Shown: positions 1-11,540, counted from the stretch's first letter. The stretch: 64,000 nucleotides of DNA from Dasypus novemcinctus (GCF_030445035.2 NC_080690.1:33878796-33942795); one strand, 5' to 3'. The notes: generated from the letters alone by a model not told the origin. Numbers and translations: made by a program.

Positions 1-244
1 TTGGATCACCAGGCAAGTGAAACCTGGGCTTTCATAACCTGTAATGGAAAACTGGAGCCTGTAAATCTGCCCCCTTTATCACTTTTCAGCTCCTTCCTCT
101 CTACCTGGGACCCCTGCTCTGTTATTTTCTCCCATTTCTCGTCCCTCCTTACTTGAATAAATTACTGGCCTAACTCACCCAGCATGCCCTTGAAATTCAT
201 ATCTGCAACATAGCCAAGAACCTAAATAAAATCTGGTAACAGTA
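1..244. other. Unassigned left-edge sequence
   Basis: No gene is seen. The stretch is moderately AT-rich and has 'gaataaa' and 'ctaaataaaa' near positions 155 and 223. These resemble polyadenylation signals of an LTR or LINE tail, but I cannot name a family. Confidence 0.3.
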
Positions 245-366
245 CTAGCTATTGATCACGGTAGCATAAAAATGTGAGTGTAATCAGTACTACTGAATTG
301 TATACTTGAAGGTGGTTAAAAATGAAAAATTTCAAGTTGTATATTTGTCACAATAAAAAGTTTAAA
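245..366 (+). mobile_element. L1M-type LINE 3' end
   Basis: The text around 'actgaattgtatacttgaag' followed by 'caataaaaagtttaaaaa' is the usual 3' terminus of old mammalian L1 (L1MA/MB class): a stop-rich 3' UTR ending in an A-rich tail. Only the last 120 bases or so are present. It is a dead 5'-truncated copy. Confidence 0.7.
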
Positions 367-821
367 AAGGAATGCAGTATAAACTAATGTATTAAAATGT
401 TTATCATCATTTCATCATTTCTTTCTGCATGGAAAAAATGACAGTGAACAAAATGAAAGCAGTAGACTGGGAAATGTGTTTGCCTGACATATGATGAAGT
501 GCTGCATTTTAAAAATATATCAATAACTTTAACAAATCAATAAGGAAAAGACCAACAACCAAGCAGAAAATATGGCAAAAGACATGAACTGACAACATTT
601 AAACAAAAAATGTAAAAATGTGTTTTAAATTTAAGAATACATGCTTCAAGGCACTCCAAATAAAAGACCTATAAATTACACCAGCAGATATTATGGTTCT
701 TCCCATCATGTGGATAAAGATCCAAAGGGTCAACATACTCAGCGATGGCAAGGTGGTAGGGAAATGGGCTGTCCTGCCCACTACTGGGGGGGAGAATACC
801 AGCTACAATTCCTTTGGAGGG

Positions 822-1238
822 TGTAACAGACAGCTCTGGTCCACCCAGATCCCCCGGGCCTCTCCTGAGTGCACCTGGCCCAAGTCCAAGGGCCAGGACC
901 ATGTCCTTCTCCCTGGGTGCTCTCTGTCCTCCTGCTACTACTTCTAGGGCAGAGAGCCAGGGAAATCATACCCTCTTTAGCAAGGGCTGCTGCTACCCCA
1001 GCTCTCTTGCCCCTCTCCAGATGTATTTCATATTCTGCTCTGGCTCCCAGAGTTCCTCAGCAGGATTAAGCTCCAGTTGCCCACACTGTTAACTAGCTTG
1101 ATAGCGGGCTCTTTCTGATGCCTTGCCTTGCCTATCTCAATTCAGTCCCTCTCCACCAGGGTTTCCTTGGATGGCCTCTCAAATAAATGGCTTGAGGTTG
1201 TCTCAGGGTTTGCTTCTGGGGGAACCCAAACTAAGACA
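822..1238 (+). mobile_element. Solo LTR, ERVL-type
   Basis: The element starts TGTAACAGAC and ends CTAAGACA, so it has the TG...CA ends of a retroviral LTR. It is flanked by an exact 5-bp duplication GAGGG (817-821 and 1239-1243). An AATAAA signal lies at 1182-1187 and the 3' end carries the 'gggggaacccaaactaagaca' type ending seen in ERVL-class LTRs. The 5-bp duplication fits class III ERVs. No internal retroviral sequence adjoins it, so it is a recombined solo LTR of 417 bp. Confidence 0.75.
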
Positions 1239-1529
1239 GAGGGAAACCTGGCAACATCTATCAAAAGAAAAATTCACATATCCTTTGACCCAGCATTTGT
1301 GCTTCTAGAACTGTAACTGTGGGATATCCTTTTCTAAGTGGCAAAGAAATAAAACGATATTAGTAGCTTACATTAATGGAGCAGCAGTACAGCATGCAAG
1401 TGTACCTGTAAAATGGTAGCTCATCTCAACATACATAACTACAAACATACCTAGCACATCTCAAGAGGTCTCAGATGTCAAGCAAGAGGTGTCAGAGATC
1501 AGTGAGCTTCTACTAGGGATATAGGGTGT

Positions 1530-1705
1530 GGGAGGGCATTCTGCTAAATGCTTTCACATGCCAGCCCATTTATTCGTTGCAACAGACCTTCCAGGCCAAT
1601 ACTAAACAATAGTTCCATTTAGCAGGGGGGAAAAACCAGGACCCAGGGAAGTTAAGTAACTTGCCTGAGGCACTAGGATTCAAACCCAGGTGATCAGAAT
1701 TCCCA
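1530..1705 (-). mobile_element. MIR SINE
   Basis: Read on the minus strand it shows the MIR head and core: a gap-tolerant match to 'tttgaatcctagtgcctcag' and 'caagttacttaacttccctg'. This is an ancient mammalian tRNA-derived SINE. It sits inside the interrupted L1 above, along with unassigned flanking bases. Confidence 0.6.
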
Positions 1706-1862
1706 GACACACATACAAGGATATTTATTGTACTACTATGGCGCAGAAGACTGGAAACCAGGCAAAAAACATTCAACAGGAAGTAAATAATGATTTGCCC
1801 ATACAAAGCAGCCACTTAAAAAAAGAGTTCCGAAGTATACTATTAAATAAAATAAAACGACA

Positions 1863-2243
1863 AACGGACTTGGCCCCAGTGGATAGGGCGTCCGTCTACC
1901 ACATGGGAGGTCCACAGTTCAAACCCTGGGCCTCCTTGACCCGTGTGGAGCTGGCCCATGCGCAGTGCTGATGCGCGCAAGGAGTGCCCTGCCACGCAGG
2001 GGTGTCCCCCGCGTAGGGGAGCCCCACGGGCAAGGAGTGCGCCCTGTAAGAAGAGCCGCCCAGCGCGAAAGAAAGTGCAGCCTGCCCAGGAATGGCGCTG
2101 CCCACACTTCCCGTGCTGCTGACGACAACAGAAGCGGACAAAGAAACAAGACGCAGCAAATAGACACAGAGAACAGACAACCGGGGGAGGGGGGGGGAAT
2201 TAAATAAATAAATAAATCTTTAAAAAAATAAAATAAAATAAAA
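1863..2243 (+). mobile_element. DAS SINE (armadillo type)
   Basis: Full-length tRNA-derived SINE. The head 'cttggccccagtggatagg' is the Pol III A box and 'gttcaaaccctgggc' the B box. It is followed by the long GC-rich body with 'gcgcaaggagtgc' units, then 'cagagaacagacaaccgggg', a G run and an (AAAT)n/A-rich tail. Insertion was into an A-rich L1 segment, so the duplication is hard to define ('aaataaaataaaa' on both sides). Confidence 0.9.
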
Positions 2244-2720
2244 GAAGCTGTGGTTCATGTATGTTTTAAATGTGTGAGTCTGCAAACAGAGTGACCAACT
2301 CTGGAAAGCTACAAAAGTAATAGGACTGTGTCTGGGGAGGGACCTAAGGGACAAGGGGGAGGGGCAATCCCTTTATGCTGTACCCATTAGGACCCTCCTA
2401 ACCATTTGAAATCTTTAGTATGCACACGGTAATTTCCTAACAAAATAAAACGAAACTACCATAAAACATTTAAATTTAAAAAACCGGAATGTGTAAGGAA
2501 AAACCCCAATGTGTAAGGAAGAGAAACTCACGAGGACGAGTAAACATAAGAAATTATCAGTGACGGTGCATAAAAGTGAAAGTCTCCTAAACAACGTGAA
2601 ATAATAAAATGGAAACAAATAGGAAGGCAGTAGATGAGAATAAATTAGGTATGAGAGAGAGAGGATGATTACCCAAATTACAGAAGTAATTCAAACATAT
2701 TGAGGAAATGTTTTATTCTA
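2244..2720. other. Unassigned intergenic sequence
   Basis: AT-rich text with no gene, no recognised repeat and no open frame that looks coding. A 12-base 'aatgtgtaagga' motif occurs twice within about 25 bases near 2490-2520. Confidence 0.3.
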
Positions 2721-3104
2721 GTTTTTTTTTTTTTTTTTTTTTTAAAGATTTATTTATTTATTTAATCCCCCCCCCCCTCCCCTGGTTGTCTGTTCTTGGT
2801 GTCTATTTGCTGCGTCTTGTTTCTTTGTCCGCTTCTGTTGTCGTCAGCGACACGGGAAGTGTGGGCGGCGCCATTCCTGGGCAGGCTGCTCTTTCTTTTT
2901 CACGCTGGGCGGCTCTCCTCACGGGCGCACTCCTTGCGCGTGGGACTCCCCCACGCGGGGACACCCTTGCGTGGCACGGCCCCCCTTGCGCGCATCAGCG
3001 CTGCGCGTGGGCCAGCTCCACACGGGTCAAGGAGGCCCGGGGTTTGAACCACGGACCTCCCATATGGTAGACGGACGCCCTAACCACTGGGCCAAAGTCC
3101 GTTT
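2721..3104 (-). mobile_element. DAS SINE (minus strand)
   Basis: The element begins with a long T run (2721-2744, the complement of its A tail) and ends with the complement of the 'ggaaacggactttggcccag' head near 3104. The flanks share a duplication of about 'tctagttttt' on each side. It is full length with CpG-rich body units, so it is relatively young. Confidence 0.9.
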
Positions 3105-3194
3105 CCCTCTAGTTTTTAATTTAACATTTCTGTGCGTGTGTGTTATAAGGATGAAACTACATTGCTGCTAGAAAAGTGGTTGAAAAGTGGAACA

Positions 3195-3270
3195 ATGTAA
3201 TAAATATTTGCCAAAGGCCAGGTAAGTGCCTTTCCACATTACCTATTTTAATTCTCCCAGCAACTCCACT
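3195..3270 (-). mobile_element. MIR fragment
   Basis: 'taataaatatttgccaaagg', then 'ccaggtaagtgcctttccac' and 'attctcccagcaactccact' resemble the 3' half of MIR in reverse orientation. Short and diverged. Confidence 0.4.
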
Positions 3271-3439
3271 TGGATGCTTCATATATGCCCTTTCAAAATT
3301 TCCTAAACTTTATATGGGAATCCTTTCTATATTTTTTTAATGTAACATATTATGTAATCTAAGTATCTTTTAAAAATAAATTTTAAAAGTTAAAAAAAAA
3401 AAGGTTGAAAATGAAAAAAATTTTTTTCCCTAAACTTGG

Positions 3440-3745
3440 CTGCTGATCTCACCTCCTAATTTGCTTCGGCTCCGGCCACCACCTTCCTAATATCAGTTAA
3501 TGGCAGTTCCGTGCTTTCCTGAGCTTAGGATTCCAAGTGTATTCCAGTGAATGCCCACTTCCCACCTCCTCCCCTGGTACGGCCTGGACCTGGCTCCTCT
3601 CCCCTGGACTCCCGTCTCCCCTCTGCCCCCAGCACAGCGGCCATTTAAAAAACTTGAGTCCCCTCAAGTCCCTCAGCTCGGACCCTTCCCATCTCACCCC
3701 GAGTGGAAGCCAAAGTCCTCCCCAGCGCTATCAAGGTCTTTCAAC
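3440..3745 (+). mobile_element. Possible old LINE (L2-like) fragment
   Basis: Phrases such as 'cagcggccatttaaaaaact' and 'cccatctcaccccgagtgga' followed by a 'gccaaagtcct' motif resemble an ancient LINE 3' region. The match is from memory and diverged. The rest up to 4410 is T-rich DNA in which I see nothing identifiable. Confidence 0.3.
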
Positions 3746-4409
3746 GATTAAAAAAGAAATCAAGCTTGATAGCTTTTAAAATGTCCTCATTATTGGTTGT
3801 TTTGCACTTAGCTTTAATTGATTTTTGGCAATTTAAATTTCTGAGAAAATTGCTCAATTTGTCAAGATGTTCAAAGGAAGTAGCAGGCAGTTGTATACAA
3901 TATTTTCTGGTAATTTTACATCTCCTTGTGTCTTTGGATTTAATTTCATTTATTTTACTTTGTCTTTTTATTCTCAGTAGATTTGCAGTCTGTATCTCTT
4001 TCTTTGAAAAACTAAAGTTTGTTTTCTTTCATTTTTGCTAGTTTTGTAATGTTCCCTTGATTTACTGAGGATTTTTGTTATTCTTTAAATTTCTGAATTT
4101 CATTGCTAAGGTCATTATTACACTTTTCCTTTTAAAAACAATAAAATAAAAAATAATTTTGGCTATATTCTATAAATTTTCATAAGATGCTTATGTTAAG
4201 TGGACTATAATTTTGAGCTGAGTCATTTAATCGAGTGTTAACTTAAAAAAAACTTTGTCATTAATTACTTGTTTTTACCATATTTTGGACAAATAATAAG
4301 GCCTATACAATTTTTGCCTTGGGAAATACATTGAGATTTTTCCTTTTTTAGTTAGTATATGATCAGTTTAAAAATATTCAAATGTTATTTTAATAAAGTT
4401 TGATTTCTG

Positions 4410-4980
4410 TCTCACATATTATACCAAAATAAAGTCTAGATGGGACCAAAATTTAGCTGTAAAAAGTTAAGCCATGATAGTATTATAAGACCACAGATGT
4501 TTAAATTATAACAATTCAAGAAGCTGTACATTTATGTTTTTTGCTTTTTTTCTATCTGTTATATTTCACAATAAAAAAAGTTTTAAAAATTTAAGTGCTG
4601 GAAAAAACATAAGAAAAAAGTTTAAAAATAATTTTTTTGTGGTGATGAATTCACAACACTGATTATACTAGAAGCTGTTGATTATAAACTTTGGATAGAT
4701 TGTATGATATATGAATATGCTTTTAAAAGTTTTGTTGTGGTAACAAATATATAAAAAATGAGTTTGCCATTAAAAATAATAATTTTGGAATAGAGAGGGG
4801 CTTGCTAAGGATGGTGCAAAACTCAGAAGTCATCAAAGGGAAAATGGATAAAACTGACCAGATATACATTTAAATTTTCTGTATTTTCAAAGAACACTAT
4901 AAATAAAGTCAAAATATAAGTGGCAAAGTATAAGATTATATGCTAATTATATCATAGGCAGAGCAAAAATATTTTTAAGA
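4410..4980 (+). mobile_element. L1M ORF2 3' fragments
   Basis: Two pieces (about 4410-4500 and 4780-4980) read as successive parts of the 3' end of L1 ORF2: 'ataccaaaataaagtctaga', then 'cagaagtcatcaaagggaaa' and 'tataaataaagtcaaaatat'. Between them is A/T-rich sequence ending in 'cacaataaaaaaag', probably the tail of another L1. All frames are broken. Confidence 0.5.
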
Positions 4981-6072
4981 TGTTAGGAGTTACTGGGAAT
5001 GCAGATGCAAAATGGCGGCATAAGAAGTTTAACAAATCACTCCCTCCAGTAGAAAAATGAAGGAATTGGGAAAAGAGGCTGGAATGAACTCAGTGGTAAC
5101 CCTGGAACCAGGATGCACATTTAGAACTGCAACAGGAGGGTCAAAGGAAGTGGGAGGCTGAAGAGAGAGCAGCTTTTTAAGTGAAAGCTCGAACCAGAGA
5201 CTGTTCCCATTCCAAAGCCCCAAAGCAGCAGCTGTGGAAACAGCGGCAGCTGCCACAAGCCACAGGGGATCCCAGGAGTGGCCAGCTCAGGCCAGAGCTG
5301 GCAGAGGAAACCTCCTCCAAATGTTGGGGGTGAGGGTCAAGGTCGGTCTGGGGGATCCGTGGGGGACCAGCGCAGAAACTGGCCTCAGCTTTGGCCCTCT
5401 GGGAAACAGTACTGCTTGCCTCCCACCAGCACCCACCAGGACCAAGAGCAGGTGTACCTTCTTGGGCAGTAATTTTTTCTTTCTCTGTGTGGACATTTCC
5501 TGGTCTGGCAGATCCCGGAGTTTGCTGCTGTGGCTTCAGCCCTCTGGGAGTGGCTTCAGCCCTCTGGCAGCAGCAGCTTCTGGGTTCACACCCAAATATA
5601 CCCTTCCTTAAAGAATTTTATTGCTGTTTGTTGGCTAGCTTTCTTCTTTCTCTTTGTTGTGTTGCTTAGTTTGGTGGTTCCCTGAGACCCCAGCGCAGAA
5701 TCTAGCCTCAGTTTCAGAGTTCTCGGTAGCAGTGGCTTCTGGCCTTCCACCAGCATCGACCCGGACGTAAAGAGTGGGTGCACCTCTCTCTCTACTTTGG
5801 TTGTTGTTGTTGGGGGAGGGTATTCTCTGTTTTGTATTTTTTGCATCTGACAGATCCCTGAGGGACAAACAAGGATGCTGGGCTAGATTTCAATGTCAAT
5901 AGCAGCTTCCCACTGGTACATATAACAAGAACCGTGCAGAGGCAGTGCACTTTCTACTTTTTTTTTCCTCTTGTTTTTTTGTTTGTTTGTTTATTTTTTT
6001 CCTCCTTGTTTATTTTTTTGGTGCATATTTTTTCTGTTTGTTAGTATTCCCCCCCCTTTCTTTTTTCCCTCT

Positions 6073-6088
6073 CCCCCCCCCCCCCCCC
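6073..6088. repeat. Poly-C run
   Basis: Sixteen consecutive C lie in a long pyrimidine stretch (about 5950-6110) within the L1 5' UTR region. Runs like this are prone to length error in sequencing. Confidence 0.8.
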
Positions 6089-6396
6089 ATTTCTGTCTTT
6101 TAATATTCTTCTAGTTCTTGGTCTGGTAGACTAGAATTTGAGAACTAGATTTCCAGAGTGACCACAACATAATTCTCAAAATGACCAGTTCGCAACAAAA
6201 AATTACAAACATATAAGACATGAAAGTACGGTCCAGTCACAGAAAACAAATTTTTGATGAAAAATATTCTAGAAAAAGGTTCTGGAATTACTAATTAAAG
6301 ATCTTAGAATAACTATTAGGAAAATAAATTAAAGGAAAACATGGAAAAGAACTAAGGAAAATCAGGAAAATAATATATGAACAAAATAAGAAAGAA

Positions 6397-6681
6397 ATGA
6401 CAAAGAAGAACCAAATGAAAATTCTGGAACTCAAAAGTACAATCAGTGAAATGAAACTTTCAATAGAAGGGTGCAACAGAAGATTGGAGGAGGTAGAAGA
6501 AAGGATCATCAAACTAAAGACAAAACAAATGAAATTGTCCAGGCTGAGGAACAGAAAGAAAAAGAGTAAAAACAAACAAACAAACAAAAACCCCAAAACA
6601 GAGCCTGAGGAACCAGTGGGACACAAGCATACCAATATACAAGAAGTGATAAAGGGCCAGAAAAAATATTTGAAGAAATAG
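6397..6681 (+). pseudogene. L1 ORF1 protein remnant
   Basis: An open stretch of about 94 codons is rich in Lys, Glu, Leu and Ile with heptad-like spacing, including 'ISEMKLSIEG' and 'RRLEEVEERI'. This matches the N-terminal coiled coil of L1 ORF1p, the RNA-binding trimeric chaperone needed for L1 retrotransposition. The RRM and C-terminal domains that should follow are not open. It lies in order between the 5' UTR and ORF2 of the same old L1. Confidence 0.65.
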
Positions 6682-9220
6682 TTAGTGTAAAATTTCCCAA
6701 ATCTTATGAAAGATACAATTATACAAATTCAAGATGCTAAATGAATGCCAAACAGGATGACTCCAAACAGATCCACACTAAAACACATTATAATCAAACT
6801 CTAGAAAGCCAAGGATAAAGACAAAACCTTAAAAACAGAAAGAGAGGAGCAATTGTGTCATGTATAAGTGATCCTTGATAAAATTAACACCTGATTTTTC
6901 AATAGAAACCATGCAGGTTAGAAGGCAGTCAGAGGACATATTTAAAATGGAGAAAGAAAAAAAACTGCTGCCCAAGAATAATATCCTTGGAAAAGCTGTC
7001 CTTCAAAAATGAGGGGAAATTTAACACATTTTTCAGACAAAATAAACAAGGGAGTCCATTACCATTAGACCTGCCTTCCAAGATATGCAAAGGATATTCT
7101 TCACATTGACTGGAAAAGACACTAGACAGTAACTGGAAGCTATATGAAGAAATAACAGCCTCCATTGTAAGTAATAATATGGGTAAATATAAATGTCAGT
7201 ATTATTGCATTTTTCATTTGTAATGCTATCTCTTATAAGGCTTAAACAATGCATAAAGATGTAATTTATGATGCATAAAAGGGAGGAATAGAGAGATATA
7301 GGTATAGCAAATATAGGCTATTGAAGTTAAGTTGGAATCAACACAAACTGTAATAGACTTAGAAGGCTAAATATCTTAAAAATCTAACAAAAAGAAAGGA
7401 TAAGTTATTCATAATGCCTCATTATAAGAGATAATTTAAGCAAAAAATCAGGCTGTAACAGAGGAAAGGAGGGGCAAAAAGAAGGTACAAGACTGCAAAA
7501 AACAATTAGCAAAAAGTGGCAGAAGGAAATCTTGCCTTCTCAGTAATTACCTTAAATATAGATTGATTAAACTCTTCAACTAAAAGGCAGTTTGGGAAAA
7601 TGGATATAGGCACATGACCCAACTAGATGCTGTTTACAAGAGACACCTCTTAGATCCATAGATACGAACAGGTTGAAACTGAAAGTATGGAAAAAATATT
7701 AATGCAAATAACCAAAAGAGAGCTAGGGTGGTTATGTTCATATCAGACAAAATAGAATTTAAGTGAAAAACTGTTATGAGGGACAAAGAAGAATGTTACA
7801 TATCAATGAAAGAGTCAATTCAATAAGAAGAATTAACAATTACAAACATTTATGCACCTAACAATAGAGTGTTAAAATATGTGAAGCAAACACTGACAGA
7901 ACAGAGGGGAGAAATAGACAGTTCTACAATAATAACTGGAGATTTCAATACACCACATTCAGTACTGGCTAGAACATCTAAACAGGGGCTCAGTAAGGAA
8001 ATGGAAGACTTGAAATGAACTAACAGACATAGGTAGAACACCTAACCACTAAACAGTATGACACACATGCTTCCCAAGTGCACATGGATCATTCTTTATG
8101 ATAGACCATATGTTAAGGGACAAGAGAAGTCTTAATAAATTAAAAAATATTGAAATCATACAAAGTAATTTCTCTGACCACAACGAATTTAAGCTAGTAA
8201 TCAAACACAGAGAAAAAAAACAAAAACAAAAACTGGAAAATGTACAAATATGTGGAAATTTAACAGCACACTCTTAATAACAGCCAATGGACTATAGAAG
8301 AAATTACAAAGGAAATTATAAAATACTTAGAGATGCATGAAAACAAAAACATAACATGCCAAAATTTATGGGATGCAGTGAAGGTAGTGTTCGGAGGGGA
8401 ATTTATAGCTATGAATGTCTATATATTTTTTTTAAATCTCAAATTAATAACCTAACTTTCATCTTGAACTAGAAAAGGAAGAGTAAAGTAAACCCAAGTT
8501 TAGCAGAAGAAAGGAAATAAGATTAAAGAGGAGATAAATGAAATAGAAAATAGAAAAACAATTGACAGGATTAAAATGAAAAAATTGGTTCTTTAAAAAA
8601 AATCGATAAATTGACAAAGCTTTAGCTAATCAGACAAAAGAAAAAAGAGAAAAGGTTAAAAGAAAATCAGAAAGGAAAATGGTGATATTACTGCTAACTG
8701 TATAGAAATAAAAAGGATTAAAAGAAAATATTATGAAAATTGTATGCCTAAAAACTAGATAATCTAGAAGAAATGAAAAACTCCTAGAAATACACCAGTT
8801 ACTCAAATCGACTCAAAAGGAAATAGAAAACCTCAACAAACCTATAACAAGAACAGAGACTGAGTCAATAATCAAAACTTCCACGAAGGAAACATTCAGT
8901 CTTCACTGGTAAATTCCACCAAGCATTTAAAGAAGTATTAATACCAATTCTTCTCAAATTCTTCCAAAGAATTCAAGAGAAGAAAACACTTCCTAATTCA
9001 TTCTATGAGACCAGCATTACCCTGGTACCAAAGTCTAGTAAAGACATCAGAAGAAAAAAAATACAGACCAATCTCCCTTATGAATATAGATTTTAAAAAT
9101 CCTTAACAAAATACTAGTAAACTGGATCCAACAGCATATTAAAAGATTATACACCATGAGCAAGTGGGATTCATCCCAGGTATGTAAAGGTGGTTCAACA
9201 TATGAAAATCAATCAATGTA

Positions 9221-9720
9221 CAGAGGTGAAGTAGACATAACCATCCCAGGGTCCACAGAATGGAGGAATAGAGTATGGATTAGAGTGGACTTACTGATAT
9301 TCTATTCTGGAACTATTGTGATTAGTAATGGAAGTAAATGCAGCATTGAGATAGAGAAAGTAGCCATGGTAGCTGCTGAGGGTAGGGAGTGGGAAGAAGA
9401 AATGTGATGTGGGGGCATTTTCAGGACTTGGAGTTGTCCTGGGTGGTACTGCAGGGACAGTTACTGGACATTGTGTGTCCTTCCATGGCCCACTGGGTAG
9501 ACTGAGGAGAGTGTAAATTATAATGTGGACCATTGACCATGTGGTGCAGCAGTGCTCAGAGATGTATTCACCAAGTGCCATGAATGTCCCATGATGATGG
9601 AGGAGGTTGTTGATATGGGAAGAGTGAGTGAGGGGGGTGGGGGGATATAGGGGGACCTTTATATTTTTTTAATGTAACATTAAAAAATAAATAAAGACAA
9701 AGAAATTTTTTAAAAATCCA
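9221..9720 (+). mobile_element. Retroposon 3' end (recurring family)
   Basis: An insertion in L1 ORF2 with a 9-bp duplication 'atcaatgta' on each side. It holds the 3' terminal 500 bp of a family found again at 19484, 46295, 49926 and 51290. Shared signatures are 'ggacttggagttgtcctggg', 'tgatgtggaccattgaccat'-like text, 'tgtcccatgatgatgg', a G-rich tract and 'tttttttaatgtaacatt' before an A-rich tail. The A tail and duplication show LINE-type target-primed insertion. I take it to be an armadillo L1 3' UTR, but no ORF2 is attached. Confidence 0.7.
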
Positions 9721-9834
9721 TCAATGTAATACACTACATACACAGACTGAAGGAGGAGAAAAAAACATACTTGATTATCTCAATAGATGCAGAAAAGACA
9801 TTTGACAAAGTCCAGTTCCCTATCTTGACAGAAT

Positions 9835-9940
9835 AGTGGATGTAGCTCAAGTGGTTGAGCACCTGCTTCTCATATACATGGTCCGGGTTCAATTCCCCAG
9901 GACCTCCTAAAACAAACAAACAAGCAAACAAATGAAAAAA
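9835..9940 (+). mobile_element. Short tRNA-like SINE monomer
   Basis: About 75 bases of tRNA-like sequence with box A 'tagctcaagtggttgagc' and box B 'gggttcaattcc', then an A-rich (CAAA)n tail. It lacks the GC-rich body of the long DAS SINEs. It is probably the simplest DAS subfamily and not a working tRNA, because it ends in a tail rather than a clean terminator and sits in L1. Confidence 0.75.
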
Positions 9941-9948
9941 CCAACTCA

Positions 9949-10046
9949 GGGGAGCTGGTATAGCTCAGTGGTTGAGTGCTAGGTTCCCACGTACAAGGTT
10001 CTGGGTTTAATTCCTGACCCCAGTACCTCAAAAAAAAAAAAAAAAT
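9949..10046 (+). mobile_element. Short tRNA-like SINE monomer, second copy
   Basis: This is the same type as the copy ending about 10 bases upstream: box A 'tagctcagtggttgagtg' and box B 'tgggtttaattcc', ending in a 15-base A run. The two copies are in tandem and in the same orientation. They differ enough to be separate insertions or an old dimer. Confidence 0.75.
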
Positions 10047-10147
10047 CAGAAAAGTAGGAACAGAAGAGAACATTCTCAATATGATAAAGTCCATTTGTAA
10101 AAAACCCACAGCTAACATCATACTCAGTGATAAAAGACTTAAAGCTT

Positions 10148-10524
10148 TTTTTTTTTTTTAAAGATTTATTTTTATTTATTTAATTCCCCTCCCCTCCCCC
10201 AGTTGTCTGTTTTCTGTGTCTTTTTGCTGCGTCTTGTTTCTTTGTCCGCTTCTGTTGTCGTCAGCGGCACGGGAAGTGTGGGCGGCGCCATTCCTGGGCA
10301 GGCTGCTCCCTCCTTCATGCTGGGCGGCTCTCCTTACAGGTGCACTCCTTGCGAGTGGGGCTCCCCTATGCGGGGGACACCTCTGTGTGGCACGGCACTC
10401 CTTGCGCGCATCAGCACTGCTCATGGGCCAGCTCCACACGGGTCAAGGAGGCCCGGGGCTTGAACCGCGGACCTCCCATGTGGTAGACAGACGCCCTAAC
10501 CACTGGGCCAAAGTCCGTTTCCCT
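10148..10524 (-). mobile_element. DAS SINE with 16-bp duplication
   Basis: Full-length DAS SINE in reverse, from a T run at 10148 to the complement of 'gggaaacggactttggccca' at 10524. It is flanked by an exact 16-bp target-site duplication 'aaaagacttaaagctt' (10132-10147 and 10525-10540). The body is CpG-rich and little decayed. It interrupts the reverse-transcriptase part of the older L1. Confidence 0.95.
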
Positions 10525-10577
10525 AAAAGACTTAAAGCTTTCCCCTAAGATCAGGAATGAGACAAGGATGCTCACTT

Positions 10578-10710
10578 AAAAAATTAAATTTTTAATTTTT
10601 TAAACAAATCAATTTTAATGATATGTATTAATAAAGCACACAATTCATCCAAAGTGTACAATCAATGGTATTTGGTATAGTCACATAGTTGTGCATTCAT
10701 TGCTTCAAAG
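10578..10710 (-). mobile_element. Short antisense LINE 3' end
   Basis: A 133-base insertion in L1 ORF2, flanked by near-repeats 'ggatgctcactt' (10566-10577) and 'ggatgcccactt' (10711-10722). Its text ('acaattcatccaaagtgtac', 'cacatagttgtgcattcatt') resembles a LINE 3' UTR in reverse, with an AT-rich start in place of a T run. Confidence 0.6.
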
Positions 10711-11278
10711 GGATGCCCACTTTTATCACAGATATTCAATATTGTACTAGAAGTTCTAGCCAGAGCAATTAGTCAAGAAAATTAAAAAGTATCCAAATTA
10801 CAAAGGAAGCAACACTCTCCATTTGCAGATGACATGATCTTATATAGGAAAATTCCAAAGGAGCCCACAAGAAAACTATCAGAGCTAATAAAAGAGTTCA
10901 ACAAAGTGGCAGAGTACACGATATACATGCAAAAATCAATTGTGTCTCTACATACTAGAAATTAACAATCCGAAGCAGATATATAATAAACAATTCCACT
11001 TACAATGACATCTAAAAACGAAAATATCTAGGAATAAATTTAACCAAGGATAAAAAGGCTTGTATATTAAAAATTATAAAACACTACTAAAAGAAATTAA
11101 GAAGACCTAAATAAATGGCAAGACATCCGATATTCATGGATTGGAAGATTTAATATCATTAATATATCAATATTATCCAAAGCAATATACAAACTCAATG
11201 CACTCTTTATCAAAATACCAGCAGCCTTTTTTGCAGAAATGGAAAAATGGATCCATAAATTCATATGGACTGCAGTAG

Positions 11279-11540
11279 ACCAAGATGGCAGTATAAGAGG
11301 CCCCGGAGTGCCATTCCCCCACAGATTCTTTGAACAACTAGCAAAGAACTGACAGAGTCATTTCCCTCAGAACTCAGAAAAACAGACAAAGGGTGTCAGA
11401 AACTAGGAAAGTGCCAAACCAAGGAAACACAGCTTTAAAAAATGTGAGGAGGCCATTGCAGTACACTGAGTGCCATAGAGACAGTTCTGGGGCAACTGTG
11501 AGCTGGGCGGGCGCTGGGTGACTCTGTGCCTCATGGACAA
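11279..11540 (+). mobile_element. L1 5' UTR (left part)
   Basis: This begins with 'caagatggcagtataagagg', the L1 5' terminus type also seen near 5010, and continues to the start of the HMGB1 pseudogene. Sequence from 14554 onward reads as continued 5'-UTR-like text, which suggests the pseudogene was inserted into this L1. Confidence 0.5.

Larger units (their letters stand above)
480..1862 (+). mobile_element. Old L1 3' region, split by later insertions
   Basis: Segments at about 480-816, 1244-1340 and 1705-1860 read as consecutive parts of an old L1 3' region, including the 'catatcctttgacccagca' motif and the following segment about a fixed number of aligned hits to L1 ORF2 end and 3' UTR. 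The copy is interrupted by an LTR at 822-1238 and by a MIR-bearing block at about 1340-1705. Removing the LTR and one duplication rejoins the L1 text. No open frame survives. Confidence 0.55.
4981..11278 (+). mobile_element. Long L1 copy: 5' UTR, ORF1, ORF2 to RT
   Basis: The copy starts near an L1-type 5' end ('aaaatggcggcataagaag', 5010-5028) and has a stop-filled ORF1 and an ORF2 traceable through endonuclease and reverse transcriptase. The catalytic F-A-D-D motif is at 10822-10833. It stops within ORF2 at about 11278, where a second L1 5' UTR begins. It is cut by five later insertions: 9221-9720, about 9835-9940, 9949-10046, 10148-10524 and 10578-10710. ORF2 carries many stops and indels, so it cannot move. 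At 6397-6660 one frame still gives the basic coiled-coil stretch of L1 ORF1 protein (repeated Glu/Lys/Leu). Confidence 0.75.

Noticed and set aside
6061-6090. Poly-C run as a regulatory element
   Set aside because: It lies in a decayed L1 5' UTR pyrimidine tract. Nothing else supports a function.
9835-10046. Two functional tRNA genes
   Set aside because: The tRNA-like boxes are followed by A-rich SINE tails and the fold arms are diverged. SINE monomers fit better.
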